From: Rhea pennata
Lineage: Eukaryota > Chordata > Aves > Rheiformes > Rheidae
Length of the DNA stretch: 64,000 bases
Reading direction: 5' to 3'
Assembly: GCF_028389875.1 (NCBI RefSeq)
Contig: NW_026907680.1
Coordinates: 248,001-312,000 of the forward strand
In this document: positions 47,357 through 60,002 of the stretch, one piece after another
Layout: each line of letters begins with the position of its first letter
Position numbering within the stretch: position 1 is the stretch's first letter
Notes under the pieces: generated by a model
What the model was told of the DNA's origin: nothing
The model's input: the letters and a program-made list of their open reading frames with translations, nothing else
Databases searched by the model: none
Program-made: the position numbers and the translations under genes

Positions 47357-48464
47357 TTAATTCAGCTTCAGAGAACTTCCTGGGTGCTCGCGTGGCTCAC
47401 AAGTAGTGGTGGTGCTGCTGCTGCTGCTCCTGCTGCTACTTGGCTGTGTCTCTGCACACAGCTCTTCTAACCCCTGGGAAGAAGGTAGAAATGAACAGGC
47501 TGTGTTCTGCCCCACTAGAAAGGCTGAGAAAGTCTGCAGAGTAGTGCAGGCTAGTGTTCGCTGATGGTTTTGCTATATTGACTGTCATGGGACTTGAGAC
47601 CTTGTTTGGACACTGCTAATCTGTTGTGAACCAAGACTGGGGGGTACCTGTGTCCAGTATTCAGCAGTCAAGGAGAGCTTTGCAAAGGGGCACACCAACA
47701 CTGGAAGCATCCCTTTGCGCTCAGCTACTCAGATTTTGCAGGTGCCACTGTTGGAGGCCATTCTCAGCACTCAACAGCTGCCCCCTTGGCTGGAAGGCAA
47801 GGCTGAGCCCAGGCCAGCCCTGTGGCTTGCTCATGGGGCAATGGGGTTGCAACTTGTCTCTCTCGCTCGGCCTCAGAGCCCTCCTGCTTCTCTCCTCCCC
47901 TACTCCCTCAACCCTGCTCCCATTTGCAGAAACAGCCCTTCAGCTCCACAGCAGTGCTGGGCTTTTGCTGGGGGCTGCGGAGAGGGACTTAGTGACAGGC
48001 TTTAAGCCACATCAAGCCCATGTCAGGAAAAGTCACAGCACACTCTAGGCAGCACAGTGGCTCCAGGATTACAAGTGGCACCCCTTGCTGCCTCACTGCC
48101 CCTCAGTTCTGCCAGGCTTCTCCTGGAGCTGCCACATACCTGCCCTGTCTTGCAAGGCCCCTCTTGACTGTCCAGTCCTTCCTCCTCTTCCTCTAGGCAG
48201 GAGAAGTAGACCTTCAGGGTCACTTGCTTGTCTTCTCCCAGCTGGTATTGGACGATCTTTTGAATACTGGGCTTTTCTTCAGCCAGATTCTCAGCACCCT
48301 CCTGCACCTGCAAGACAACTCCACACTGTGCAATGTGCCCCACTTCCAAGTCCACTCCGCTGCTCTCCACATGTTCCTCATCAGCATCTGGAGACTGCAG
48401 GACCTCGGCAATCACCAGGCCCCTGGCTCTGGCTTGGCCTGGGCCCCCCGCCGGACAATGGCTG
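47357..48464 (-). CDS. Mirror copy of the gene end, short tail (block D')
   Basis: Minus-strand paralogue of 16839-18598. The penultimate exon is 48140-48464, again 325 bp, and encodes almost the same residues (RGLVIAEVLQSPDADEEHV, then a part identical from GVDLEVGHIAQCGVV through IQKIVQYQLGEDKQ to the donor). The last exon, 47357-47473, is only 117 bp: GLEELCAETQ, then SSSRSSSSSTTTTCEP, and the same EPREHPGSSLKLN end. The Ser/Gly repeat tract of about 200 residues is missing, but both exon ends and the frame are intact. Upstream D' modules lie at 48650-51430. Family not recognised. Confidence 0.58.
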
Positions 48465-48649
48465 CTGCAGGCAGGGACTCTGCAGCCCCAGCTGCAGAAG
48501 AGCAAGGGGCTCCACAACATTCCCCAGCTACATCACAGCCTGAGCAGGGTTCCCTGCCTTTCCCATGGGATCAGTCTCCGATGTCTCCTGCTGCCAAATA
48601 AATTGTGGAGGGCATTGTCACTTCCAGGAGCAGCAAGTGCGGGCTTCAA

Positions 48650-51430
48650 CATGGTGGTTTTCTTGAAGGGAAGGTTACTTACACTCTCCTTTGAACCTTG
48701 TTTTGAACCTTCCTGTCAGCATCCTTTTGCCCCAAAGGAAAGCTGAACAAGGCTGAATATCCCTTTCTTGTTTGCACCAAGCATCTCAATAATCACGCAG
48801 CTAAGCAGAAACTGCCCATCTTCTATCACAGAAAGAACCAGAAATTCCACTGCCACCAGAAAGAGGACCCCAGTGGCTCTACAGGCGTGTTCATGGAGAG
48901 TGCAGCACTGAGAGATGCATTGTAAAACTAGAGCACCGCCTTTGAACTCAAAGCCCTGGACAAAGTCAGCCAGGGCTCAAAGAAGGGCACTGGAAGGGCT
49001 CTTGTACAACCAGCAACCACAGGACAATGCATTTGCAGAATGCAGGCTAGCACAAGAAGGACCCCAGTCAGGAACACTTACCACTCCTGTGTTCTGATGG
49101 CCTACATTCACAGGCTGTGTAGCACGTACCCTAGCTTCTGGACGTGGTTTCTTTCCACCTGCTGCTGCATTCTGTGCAGAGCACTGTGAGGAGACTGGGA
49201 ATGGACTGCAAATATACACACGGGGAGGTGGTATGAGCACAGGGGGAGTAGGATCTCCACTCCCCCCTCACAAGCTGGGCACCTGCTTCTGCAGCAGAAG
49301 GCAGTGCTGCAGCAGAAGCACAGGGGTTCCACTGACTGCAGGTACATCAACAGCTGTGAAGACTACCCCCAAATAAAACACTCAGGGCTGCACATCATGC
49401 CCGAAAGAGAGCTCTAAGCTCGCCCACAGCATGACTTTCTCTCCATGCAGTGAGGATAGAAGCAGGGTCAGCTACAGGACAGGCTCCAACTCATACCACT
49501 ACCCCTGTCCTGCCACATGCATTAGCCACTGCTCCATGGCCCCAAAGACTCTGTGTTCAGGGATGGGCAATGGATGGTTGCTGGGCTCCCAGTGTCAAAG
49601 AAGGAGAAAGGCATCAAGGCAGTCAAGCACAAAGCTCTGAGCAGGTGGGAGCCAGCACAGAGCTCTGAAGAACCCTTCCCCACAGACAGAGCCCATATGA
49701 AGGCGGAGCATGCGTACAGGTCACTGGGACTCAGCCGCTGGGAAGCCTTGCTCCCAAAGCACTTTCAGAGCAGCCTGCCCCAGCCCTGGCAATGCAGCCC
49801 TAACCAACCTGTGCTGGGTGGCTGCTCCCTTCATCAGGCAGGGGGGAAAGAAGCAAGGCAAAGTACTCACGTTGGAAAAATACTTGGAAGAGGAGTAGAG
49901 GACAAAAAAGGAGCCGCTCTAGTGGCTGTGAACATTGATTCCCTCATCACCTTCATCTGCAAAGGTGAGAAAAAGAGGTGAGATGCTGCCAAGGAAAGGA
50001 TCTTGCTGCTCACAAGGGCAGCCCATGTTTCCATGCTTCAGAGAAGAAGCTGCCTCTCAGAATTGCAGAAACAACCCTTGCTCTTGCTCTGCAGCCCCTC
50101 CATTCTACACAACAACAGCTGTGGGGGAATAGGGGAGAATGGCTAAAAGCTCTGGCAGGCTTTTGTCGAGGGCAAGAGTCGAGAGTCTGAGTTAAGAGAG
50201 CAGTTCCTGCCTATAGAGAATTCAAGGGAGGGAAGCCCAGGGGAAGGCAGCTCACTAAACTCTAGGGAAATGTGTCGGTCAGCCTGCTAGGGAGGATGAG
50301 AGAGAGCAGTGGGGGCTGCAATACATCTGTTTTACCAGGAGGAAACGTTTTTCTCAGTCCCTGCGCTCATCCTTTCCCTAAACCTTCCTGTCAGCACCCT
50401 TTTGCTCTGAAAGGCAGTTGAGCAAGGCTGAACATCCCTTTCTTGTTCAGACCAAGCATCTGAATAATCACACAGCTGAGCAAAAACTCTCCATCTCGTA
50501 TTACAGAAAGGCTCAGTGCTTCCATGGCCACCAGAAAGAGCAGTGTGTTCATGGAGAGTGCAGGAGTTACAGATATATTGTAAAACTAGTGCACAAGTAG
50601 CATTTCTGAAAGCAAAGCCCCAGGGAAAGTCCGACAAGGCTAAGCAGAACCCATGGGAAGGGCCCTTCTACAGCCAGTGCCCAGAGCACAATGCTTTGGC
50701 AGAAAGCAAGCTGGCAAAAGAAGGACCTCCATCAGGAGCACCTACCTCTGTTGACTTCTGATGGCCATGTACAGGTCACGCAGCTGCTGTTCGAGCTTCT
50801 GGCATTTGCGTCCTCCTGCCCAGTAATTCCTTCTTCGCAGAATGTGAGTGAATTCCTGGAAGCATGCTGCAAATACACACCGCGGGGATGTGTGCCACAG
50901 GACACTCAGGACTGCACAACATGCCCAAAAGAAAACTCGAGGAGCCCACAGTTGAGACTTTTTCTCCAGGCACCAAGGAGAGCAGCAGCGTCAGCTCCAA
51001 GGACAGGCTCCAGGACACACCATTACCCACTGTCCTGAGCACTCCAGTAGCCACTGCTGTGTAGCCCCCAAGGACAAGCTTTCTTGGAAGCTTCAGAAAT
51101 GGAACCGGGAATAACTGCTCCGTCCCTTGCAGTCCTTCTCTCTTCAGGCACTTATGTCCCTCCTTCCCATCCTCTTCAAAGAGCCCAAACAACCTGTCCT
51201 TGCCTCTAAGGGCTGCCTGAGCCAAGGGCACATCCTCTCGAGCCTGCTGCTCGCCACCCCTGACTGCTGCCTGGAAATGACCTTCCTTCCTCCTTGCTGC
51301 TGGCAGTCAAAGGAAGGGCATTGCCCAAGGGGAAACACCACAGCTTTGGGGAGATATTCACCCAAGGCACTCCTCCCCTCCAGCAGCATTCCTTGCAGCC
51401 CTCTCTTCCACCTCACTCCTCTCTACTAGG
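48650..51430 (-). repeat. Block D' modules on the minus strand
   Basis: Inverted, shorter version of the array at 10985-16750. It includes the hydrophobic segment (GVLFLVAVEFLVLSVIEDG, about 48750-48880), the PVLLLQHCLLLQKQ segment (about 49290-49330), the AALKVLWEQ landmark (about 49735-49805), the 86-bp exon (49871-49956) and, at 50776-51231, a segment matching 10985-11224 (AQAALRGKD, EEDGKEGHKCL). About one and a half units remain. Confidence 0.65.
49871..49956 (-). CDS. 86-bp module exon, D' copy
   Basis: On the minus strand it starts after CCTTTGCAG and ends AAC|GTGAGTAC. It reads KVMRESMFTATRAAP and ends SIFPT. Length and phase match the plus-strand copies. Confidence 0.5.
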
Positions 51431-51979
51431 CTGCTCACCACAGCTCTACATGCCTGGAGACATTGTTGGCAAAGGATTCTGTGGCAGCAGGCACAGAGGC
51501 TCTCTCTCACCTGAAACAGGGCCCTCCTGCCTCTTCCAGGCCCTGCATGTATGTGCACACACATAGACTCCCCTTTGCATTCACATCCACCAACTCTGCA
51601 CAAGTGTGTGTCATGCTTCAGTGACACACAGAGATGCCAGCCAGTGGGGTGTAGTCACACTCTGTTGGTGCCAGCCACCAGAGGGGACTTCAAAGGAAGA
51701 AAAGGGCTCCTAGCTCCCAAAATTCATCCACAACTCTGCAAACAGCCTCTGCTCCTTGGCCTTGCTGCCAGCAGGGCTCCGATTTCACTTTGACATACAA
51801 AGCTCGATCCTGTCCTGGCCACAAAAGACATCCTCCGCCTTTCCTCCTGCCTAACTGCATACTCACAGGTCTGAGCAAACAACGCACACCCTGCGGCAAA
51901 GCTCACACCAACACCTCCCTCTTCACAAGGCTTGACAAGAGCATGCAGACTTTTCCTCAGCCTCCAAAATTGCCCTGAG

Positions 51980-53795
51980 ACACCCAGCACTGCTCTCCGC
52001 AAATGAGCAGCATCCACATTTATTTCACCTACGCGCTAGGAGAAAAGGCCCTCCTCTTCCAAAAGGACCACTTACATTGACTTTCCCAAAGGTCTGGAAG
52101 CTGAAAGCAGAAGCAGCAGCGGAAAGAAGCCAAGAGCAGGCTCTGACAGGCACTTGCTCCGGGCTGCCCAGCCAGCAAGAGAGGCCTAGTCCTCATGGCA
52201 GAGTTTAAAAGGCATTCAGGCGGCACGGCTCCCTTCTGCCGGGCAGGGCGGCAGGGCTGTGTGAGCAGGGTGTGCGTGCAGCCAGGTGTGCCCAGGGCTG
52301 TGCCTGAGAGCAGTGTTCTGGGAGGTCAGGGTGCCCAGGGCCATGCCTCTGCCACCTGCGATGGTCAGCACTCAGCCCGCCTGGGCAACTGCCTGCAGGG
52401 CTGCGGGGAGAAGCCGCGGGGGGAAGGAGCAGCCCACAAAAGGGCAGGATCACAGTGCCCCAGAGTGGGGGCTGCGTGGGGCAAGGCTGCTCAGAGCTGC
52501 TGCTCAGCCCCAGGAGCTTGCCCGGAGGAAAGTCAAGGCAGGGACGACTCCACAGGGAAAGAGGTTTCCCCAGTGTTGGCTTTCTGTTCCACGCTGTTGT
52601 TTTGGGGGGAAGGGAAAAGGAGGTGCCAAGGCTGGAGAAGAGCTGGAGACTGGGGAGGCTGCTGAGGGGTCAGCAGGTCTGTGGGGAAGCTCAGAAAGTG
52701 CTTTTGCCCCTGCTCTGCCCATGCACAGCAGCAGCAGCAGCAGCTCTGCTGGCCCCAGGAGCCTTTGTGGCAGCTGCTCCTTGGCACCTGCCAAGAGGTG
52801 CGTGCCCCGAAGCAGCGCCGTGCTGCTGGGAGGGATCTCTGGGGCACAGACAAGTGCCCCAGAAGTGGGCTGGGGTCTGTTGGCTAAGGCAGGCAATGGA
52901 CGCAGGAGAGGGCATTTGGTGCTGACAGGAAAAGCTGCAGGCGGTGGAGCCATGGTGCGAGAAGGGGAGGAAGGTAGAGCAGAAGTGCGGTGGGAGGGAG
53001 AGTTAGGGAATTTAGCTCTCTTCCCCTCCAGTGCAGACGTTTTCTTCCCAGAAAACCCCACATGGCCTCTGCCAGCCCGCAGAGCCTCTGCCCCACAGGC
53101 CCCAGGGCAGGCACTACCTTCTCTGCAGATAGACCTCTGGCTGAGGAGAGGGTCTGACTCCAACGAGATGTTACTCCAGCCTAGGCCTCTCTTGCAAAGG
53201 CTGGAGCAGCAGCAAGTACACGGAGGTTCTGCTTGCAGACTGCAGCTCACTAAGTGCTTGAGGCCAGTGTTGCGAGAGCTGCTGGTGCTTCAGCACAGTC
53301 TTTCTAGCACAGGCTGGAACAGCAGCAAGTAAATGCAGAACCGCAAAGAATGCAGTGATTGCCCCAACAGGGTCTTCTTCCAGCAGCCTGGGGCCTGGGA
53401 GCTTCCTCAGCCAGACGCAGGAGCCACAAAGCCTTTGCCCGCTTGGTCCTTCCAGAAGCACACCCCCACCTTGGGCTGAAAGCACACCGTCAACCTGTGG
53501 CAGGGTCACATGCGCCTCCTTGCTTGGCTTCTCTCTTCCTCTTCAAAGCACTTCTGCTGGGCTTCTTCTCACCTCTGCAGGGCAAGGAGATGTGGCTTTC
53601 AGCGACCTCTCTCTTGCCTCTCCTTCCTGACCAAGAGCTGTTAGCTCACAGCCTGCCCCGGTCTATGCAAAGTTCAGATGTGGTCATTTTCTCCCCAACA
53701 GGCCTCACTCCTCCTGCAGCAAATACCCTCTGGCACTTTATTGCCCAGCCATTCCCTGTGCTTTGGTCCTTCTGTAGCTCTTATTTGGGGAGCCT
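51980..53795. repeat. Duplicated block C', joined directly to D'
   Basis: Inverted copy of 3400-4965. At about 52210-52226 it changes without a gap into sequence matching 10480-10667. Everything between 4965 and 10480 in the left arm, including all but the end of the CCDC81-like gene, is therefore absent here. Confidence 0.65.
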
Positions 53796-54374
53796 TTCAA
53801 GAAGAAAACAAGAACTCCCCGGCCTTGTCCCCTGCCACACTGAGATAACTGTGGCTCCTACGGGCTCCATTTGCACAACCACCCAGGAACAGTCTGCATA
53901 GGTATTGTCAGAGAAGGAAAGCTCCTCAGATCCACTGGAGATGTGGGCCTTCCACTTGTGTATGCAGTGTGCTTCCCAGGCTCCGACAAAGGAAAGGCAG
54001 ACTTTATGCACCCTGAGAGCTTTTGGAGAGACAACACAGCAGGGCCAGCAAGCAGACGGGCTCTGCTGGACCTCCTACTTAAAAAGAAGGGAAGGCTGCA
54101 TGCGGATATCAAGACTGGCAGCAACCTTGGCTGCAGTGGCCGTGAGAGTGTGGAGCTGAGGATCCTGAGAGGATGGAAGAGCACAAAATGTGGGATGCCA
54201 ACACTAGACTGCAGCAGAGCAGACTTTGGCCTCTACAGGCAGCTGTCTAGGAGAACCCCATGCCAGAGGCTCCCAGAAGTAAGAGGGAAATCAAAGAAAG
54301 CTTCTTTGGAGTCCCGGAGTTCCTCCTCCAGGCTGTGTCCAATTCTGGGCTCCACAACACAAGAGAGACGTGGA

Positions 54375-54845
54375 GCTACCAGGTGGAGTCCTGCCCCAGA
54401 AGGGCTACTAAGATCAGGAAGGGAGTGGAGCATCTCTCCCACAGGGAACGGTGGAGAGAGCTGGCCCTGTTCAGCCTGGGGCAGAGAAGGCTGAGGGGGG
54501 GAATCTCAGCAATGTGTATAAGTATCTGCAGGGTGGGTGTCGAGAGGATGGGGCCAGACTCTGTTCAGTGGAGCCCAGCGATAGGATGAGAGGCAACAGG
54601 CCAGAGTGAAACCCAGGAAGGTCCATCTGAAGACAAAGGAATAAGCCTTTTCCCTGGGAGGAGTGACAGAGCACTGGAACAGGTTGCCCAGAGAGGCTGT
54701 GGAGTCTCCATGCCTGGAGACAGTCAGAAGCCGTCTGGACAGGGTCCTAGGCAAGCTGCCCTAGGTGACCCTGCGTGAGCAGGGCAGGTGCACTAGAGGC
54801 TCTCCAGGTCCCTTCCAACCTCAAAGAGCTCTGTGATTCTGTGGT
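54375..54845 (+). mobile_element. CR1 LINE 3' end
   Basis: CR1 3' end in plus orientation: gagagctggccctgttcagc, then AGGTTGCCCAGAGAGGCTGT, ending in GAGCTCTGTGATTCTGTGGT. Confidence 0.88.
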
Positions 54846-54865
54846 TCTGAGAGCTGAGGCCAGGT

Positions 54866-55700
54866 CCTGCACAGGGCCGTGCAGGGAGAGCTCCTGTCAT
54901 GCCAGGGCTGGCTGAGTCTTGCCATGGCCCTGGCATCACTGCAGCTTCTGCTCACATGCTGCGTGGGATGGAAAGCAGAGAGAGCCTTTGTGGAGGCTCT
55001 GTGCAGGTGTTTGGGCTGCTTGATGGCCTGGTCAGGTTGCTGTGTCCACCTGTAGATGAGGTTGAGGTGAGACTTCAGCCCAGGCTTAGCCCAGGTAGAG
55101 CAGGGCTGCAGCCTGGGTCATTGCAGGCTGCTCAGGTGCTGTCCTGCCACTGGGGCCAGGCGTGGATCCTTGTCTCTGGCACGCAGCCCTCCCCGGCGAG
55201 GCCCATGCACAGCACCCACAAGCGGGCAGTGCCAGGCCAGCGTGCACCTGACACCTTCATGTTCACCATCAACCCAGCTGTCCCTGCCCTACCTCGGGGC
55301 AGGGATCTCGCCCCAGGCACTGGGGCTGCAGCTCGGCCGCCTTCCCCTCAGCACGGTCACACGGCAGCTCCTGGCCTGGCAGCAGCGCCGGCAGCAGCCG
55401 CTCTCCCAGCCCCCGGGGCTCCGCACGCTCCAGCTGGGGAAAGACGTGGCTGCGTTTGCAGAGCTCGCGGGGCTTTAGTCTCCTGGGGCTCCAGCCAGAG
55501 ATGTCTGTTCCCGAGGTGCTGGAGCAGGTCAGGCTGCTTCCCGCAGCAGGAAGCCCAGCTGCAGCTGGCTCCAGCGCTGCGCCTGGCACAGCTGCATCCC
55601 AGCCCGGGGCAGGAGCTGCCAGCAGCGGCGGTCTCAGCCACAGGGGCCTCAGCTCTCCCTGCCTACCCGTAGGGCATAGACAGCAGGAAAGCATAGCACA
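54866..55700. other. GC-rich unmatched sequence inside B'
   Basis: No copy of this stretch is seen elsewhere in the window. Several frames are open on both strands because of high G+C. None shows a recognisable domain or a coherent exon set. I support no gene here. Confidence 0.4.
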
Positions 55701-56553
55701 GGCACGTTCTGTGAATATGATAGTGCTTGATGTTTGCCACAGCTCTTATTCATTGCTAAGCACGAGCAGTACTGACCGGGCCAGAAGGTGGGCTTTCTTG
55801 AAGAAAAGCCGAGCAGTCTTTAAGCACTGCCAGCCCCCTTGGACATCTTCAGATACTGCAGGCTCTTGTAGATGGAAATTCATCATTCAAAGGTCATTTC
55901 TCCAGAGACTAATTCAACCTCTTTCACAACAATTGCTCCTCTGCAGTCCCTGCTTTGGGACAGGACTATTTCAAAGCAGCGAGCTCATCAGAGCAGTGCT
56001 TTTTGCTCCAGGATCTTTTGCTTGCCCAGCACTGAGCTGTTCTTCTACAGCTTTTGCCAGTTGCTGGAATGTCCACAAACCTATTGCCTAACGCTGGCAT
56101 TTTTGAATGTCATCCCATGCAGTGTCATTTATTGGCCTCTGAGAATTTATCAGATCATGTGGGATGGAGGAAGACAGTGAGGGTCTTCGTGGTTGGTTTA
56201 AATACTCCTGTAGATGAGCTTTCCTGGAAGCAAGGCTGTTTCGACAGGGCAAGTTATGTGTGTGTGTTCTAAGCTGACCAACGGCGTAAGAAGATGTTGT
56301 CTCTGGGTTTAAACAAAATGTGTGGTGCATATCCAGTGGAATTTCCTTCACTCAAGAGCCCATTGAGTGATAATCAAACACAAAAAATCAAATGTCTTCC
56401 TCTGTATGGGCCCCTTTCATTTTGAGTTCCTCTGAGGGCTTTACATCTCTCTACATTTTTGCACCATCCACTCCCAAGTACTATTTATTTCCACAAACGT
56501 TTTGGGCTGTGTGTGCTGTAAAACTAACATTGGATCTTTTTCCCCTCTCCCAG

Positions 56554-56746
56554 GTGCAGGTGAAGTTGGAAGTGCATGTGTTGGCCTCCACGCATCTACT
56601 GAAGGATCTGCAGCAAATGCAGATGTACCCCAGGACTCCACTTTCCAGGGCAATACAGAGGAATCGTGATATTCTGAGCAGAAAGGATGTGGCTTGCACA
56701 AAAGACTATGCAAAGCTGGTGAAAAATATTTGCTTTACACAGCACG
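56554..56746 (+). CDS. Candidate 193-bp exon of unrecognised gene (B')
   Basis: Third copy of the exon at 22748-22940, with the same acceptor (CCCCTCTCCCAG), the same donor position (CACG|GTAATTG) and an open frame: QVKLEVHVLASTHLLKDLQQ, TPLSRAIQRNRDILSRKD, NICFTQH. Most differences from the other copies are single residues. Confidence 0.38.
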
Positions 56747-57165
56747 GTAATTGTTTCCCACTAAGCGGTCTGGCTGTGAGAAATCCTTGCTGCAGGCTGA
56801 ACCTAAACTCCAAGGGATTTCAAAAGTTGCCAGGCACACTGCACTTCCCTCTAACAAGCCTGCAGGGATACGGAGCTTGTCTGGCACCGTAAAGTCCATG
56901 TCCCTTCTCGTGCGAGTAACCAACTGGCTAACCTTCTGCAGCTTGATGGAGCTGCCTAAGTATTTTGTATGGAAGCACATGTGTGGTCTTGCTCAAGTCA
57001 GGTGCTGCCTTTTAGCCACAGCAGTCCCTCTGCTCCCTTCCATTCTCGTCCTGCTACAGACATGTAGCGTTTTCAGCGTTCTCTTAGCACTGAGCACATT
57101 GCTCTTGGATCTGTTCTGTGTCCCCTACTTCAGTCCTCATGCACTGGAAAACCCTGTAGTGAAGC

Positions 57166-58085
57166 CGAAAGCTTTCCGAGGGCTCAGCCGGCAGCGCTGG
57201 GCACTACAGATTGCTGCTGCTTCCGTGCGCCTCTGGAGGTGGCTGTAAAAGCACGGTCGAGTGAGAGGAGTGCCAAGACAACTACAGTGTGGTTTTGTTA
57301 TACGAGTTTCACTACGCCACGTTGGTTTGGAGATACCTTAATGTTGCAGCTCTAGAGGCTTTCAGGCACTAGACTAACCACGCTGCCACTCCGGGGACAC
57401 TTCCTCTGAGAAGTCCAGGGATGTTAAGATACAGGTGTGTCTGTCCCCGCCTCCTCATTCCTCAATCCTTTCTAGAAGCTGGCCTGACAGATGAGCCAAG
57501 CTTTCGGTTACTGTGACTTGCTGGTCACGCCAGAGCTGTAGCCCTGCTGAAGGGCAGAGTAAAGGGTGTCTCAGTAACACGAGTTTCTCAGCGAGTTCTC
57601 TGCCGTCATCGAACACCTGCATTTGTCATCCCACAGCTGCACGCGTGCCCCTTGGAGGGCAGTGATCCCAGGCTGCTGGGACAGGGGAAGTTCCTTCCAA
57701 GGGCTGCTGAGGAAGAGCGGTTGTACTGCGGGGAAGAAAGAGCTCGGAAATTCTCTTCTACCTAGGATTTCTCAGTCCCTGAGAGGCAGGAGCCGTCACC
57801 TGGCTTCAGCGGTGCTTGGGAGGTGACTTGCGCCTCATCAGCTCCTAGGCCAGCAGCAGGCACGTGGATTTCCTCCTGGTTCTGATGCCACTTCTCCCGA
57901 AGAACCACCAGCACCAGGCCCAGTGCCCCTTTGGGAGCTTCCGAGGTCACTTCTGGTAGGCCAGGAGCAGGCCCACTGCTGCTGCTCCACTTCAGGAGGT
58001 CACTTCTGCCTCAGGACCTGACAGGTCAGTGGCAGGCCCAGGACGGCAGTGCTGACTGCGAGGCCACTATTCCCTCAGGCCCGGA
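57166..58085. other. 920-bp sequence unique to the right arm
   Basis: In the left copy and in B'' the flanking sequences are continuous (about 1075-1105 and 23345-23400). Here they are separated by about 920 bp with no counterpart in the window. The last 200 bases contain degenerate repeats of a cctcagg-cctgacaggtcagtggcagg type, also seen once in the flank. No gene is recognised. Confidence 0.5.
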
Positions 58086-58494
58086 GAGACCAGTGGCAGG
58101 CAGAAGGCTTTGATGCTGAGTGTGAGGGCACTTGTGCCTTGCACCCGGGAGCCTCGCAGCAGGAAAATGGTGTCAGTGCTGACAGGGAGGTGATTCCAGC
58201 CCCACCCACCTGGAAGCCAGGAGGAGGAACCTTGCTGCTGCTTCTGCTAGTGAGCTCACTTGGGCCTCAAGACCTGAGAGGCCACCAGTGGCCACAAGGC
58301 TGCTGTTAGTGCCTGGGAAGGAGCAACCAGCCTGGGGAGGCAGCAGGGGTGTTGGCAAGCTCAGTGCCGGAGGGGAGAGCAGCAGGTGTTGTGCAGCTGC
58401 CTCCAGGAGGGCTCCACGCTGTCTCCCATTGCTTCTTCATCAATGTCCTGATGAAGCAGGGACTTGGTGCGTAACCAGGGAGGGGTGCTGATAC

Positions 58495-59183
58495 CTGGCT
58501 GTGCTGGAAAGGAGCTTTTCAGAGAAGGACCTGGGGGTTGTGGTGGGCACCAAGCTGACCATGAACCAGCAATGTGCTCTGGTGGCAAAGAGCAGCCATG
58601 GTATCCTGGGCTGCATCAGGAAGAGCATTGCCAGCAGGTGGAGACAGGTGATCCTTCCCCTCTGCTCAGCACTGGTGAGGCCGCACCTGGAGAGCTTGGT
58701 CCACCAGCACAAGAGAAACATGGACCTACTGGAGTGAGTCCAACCACAAAGAAGACTAAGGGCCTGGAGCATCTCCTGTATGAGGAGAGACAGAGATAGC
58801 TGGGCCTGTTCAGTGTGTAAGGGGAGAAGGTTCAGAGCAATTTGAATGTACAGAAGTACCTGATGGGGACATGGCATAAAGAAGACAGAGACAGATTCTT
58901 CTGTGACAGCCAGTGGCAGGATGGGAGGCAACAGGCACATGTAGAAATACAAGAAATTCCATTGAAATATAAGAAAAGACTTTCTACTGCAAGAGCGATG
59001 GAAGACTGGACCAAGTTGCTCAGCAGGACTGTGAGTCTCCATCCTTGCTGCTGCTCAAAACCCAACTGGACACAGTCTCAGTCAGCATGCTCCAGGTATA
59101 CCTCCAGGTATAAAAGAAAAGAGGGTGGAGGCAGATGTTCTCCAGGGGTGCTTTCCAACTTCAGCAATGCGTTGATTCAGTGA
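58495..59183 (+). mobile_element. CR1 LINE 3' fragment (copy A')
   Basis: Plus-orientation CR1: the end of the reverse-transcriptase frame (SEKDLGVVVGTKLTMNQQC, then RPHLESLVHQ) and the 3' UTR up to a diverged terminus near 59183. It is the inverted counterpart of 1-672; matching positions sum to 59,167. Confidence 0.85.
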
Positions 59184-59290
59184 TTTGGTGATGCTGCCAT
59201 TTGTGAAGTCACTTGTGAGCTGCCTAGAGGAACTTTGCTTCTCCATGGAAGAACTCCTCTGTATCACAGAGCAGTCAGTGCCTCTGCAAA

Positions 59291-59921
59291 TTACTTCTCA
59301 AGGGCTTCAACGAGGCGTGGGGGCTTTTTCTTCAGGGCCTTGTACAGGCGATCCTTGCACCAGGGAGTCCAGCTCAGCAACAGCCTGAACAGCTCACGCA
59401 TCATGGTGTGGGATGTTTTCTCCGCCAGAATTCTTTGGTATTGCTCAAAGTCCAGAATGTCCCCGAGCAGGAGGTCCAGGACACCTTTCACTTCAACAAC
59501 ACGTTCAATCAGCTCCACTCGGTGCCTATCGACAAAGTGTTCCCCTGGGGAGGCCAGAAGCAAAGGGTTAGTCATCTGTGGACACACTGGTGCTCCTTCA
59601 GCTGCTTCACAGGTCATGGAGCAGCAGCCACTTCACAGCGGGGTTTGCCTGAGCTAGCACGACCCAAGGAGGAAATGAACGGCACCACGGAGCACCCAGT
59701 CCTCTCTGTTGTTAGTGGGTGATGGCACCGTCTAGCCGAAAGCCGAAAGCATTCTAGTGTGAATGTCTAATTCAAACTGGGGCTGTGCCGGGGCCAATGC
59801 TGTGTTTTAGAGTGGGTGTTTGAGCCCCTGCCCCTGGTTTTGAGGCGTTTTTCCCCCAAAAGTCTCACCTGTCACTGCAACATTTGAGCAGATTTGGGGA
59901 TTTGTTCTCTGCCCGTAAAGC
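59291..59921 (-). CDS. CARD-encoding gene end, ASC/NLRP1-like
   Basis: Two minus-strand exons join in phase: 59869-59921 (53 bp, acceptor TCCCACAG, donor ACAG|GTGAG, a short linker LYGQRTNPQICSNVAVT) and 59291-59544 (254 bp, acceptor GGCCTCCCCAG, TAA at 59291-59293). The second reads EHFVDRHRVELIERVVEVKG, DILDFEQYQRILAE, MRELFRLL, and WCKDRLYKALKKKPPRLVEA to the stop. This is a complete CARD death-fold domain of about 83 residues at the C-terminus. From memory of the families it is closest to the CARDs of ASC (PYCARD) and NLRP1, which recruit caspase-1. A short linker exon before a final CARD exon is also the PYCARD layout. I found no pyrin-domain exon upstream, so the N-terminus is unknown. 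It may be a partial gene. Confidence 0.68.
59545..59868 (-). other. Intron of the CARD gene
   Basis: A 324-bp intron between the linker and CARD exons. Nothing else is recognised in it. Confidence 0.55.
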
Positions 59922-60002
59922 CTGTGGGACAGCAAAACAGAAAAGAAATGAGAGGGGAAGCAATGGGAGGGAGCTCCAATCTTGCACAGTCGACGGGGCG
60001 CT

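Larger units (their letters stand above)
53860..57165. repeat. Duplicated block B' (partial)
   Basis: Pieces of block B in the same orientation as B'': 53860-54000 and 55880-57165. They are split by a CR1 (54375-54845) and about 1 kb of otherwise unmatched sequence. Relative to B'' it lacks the segment corresponding to 21075-21450. Confidence 0.6.
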
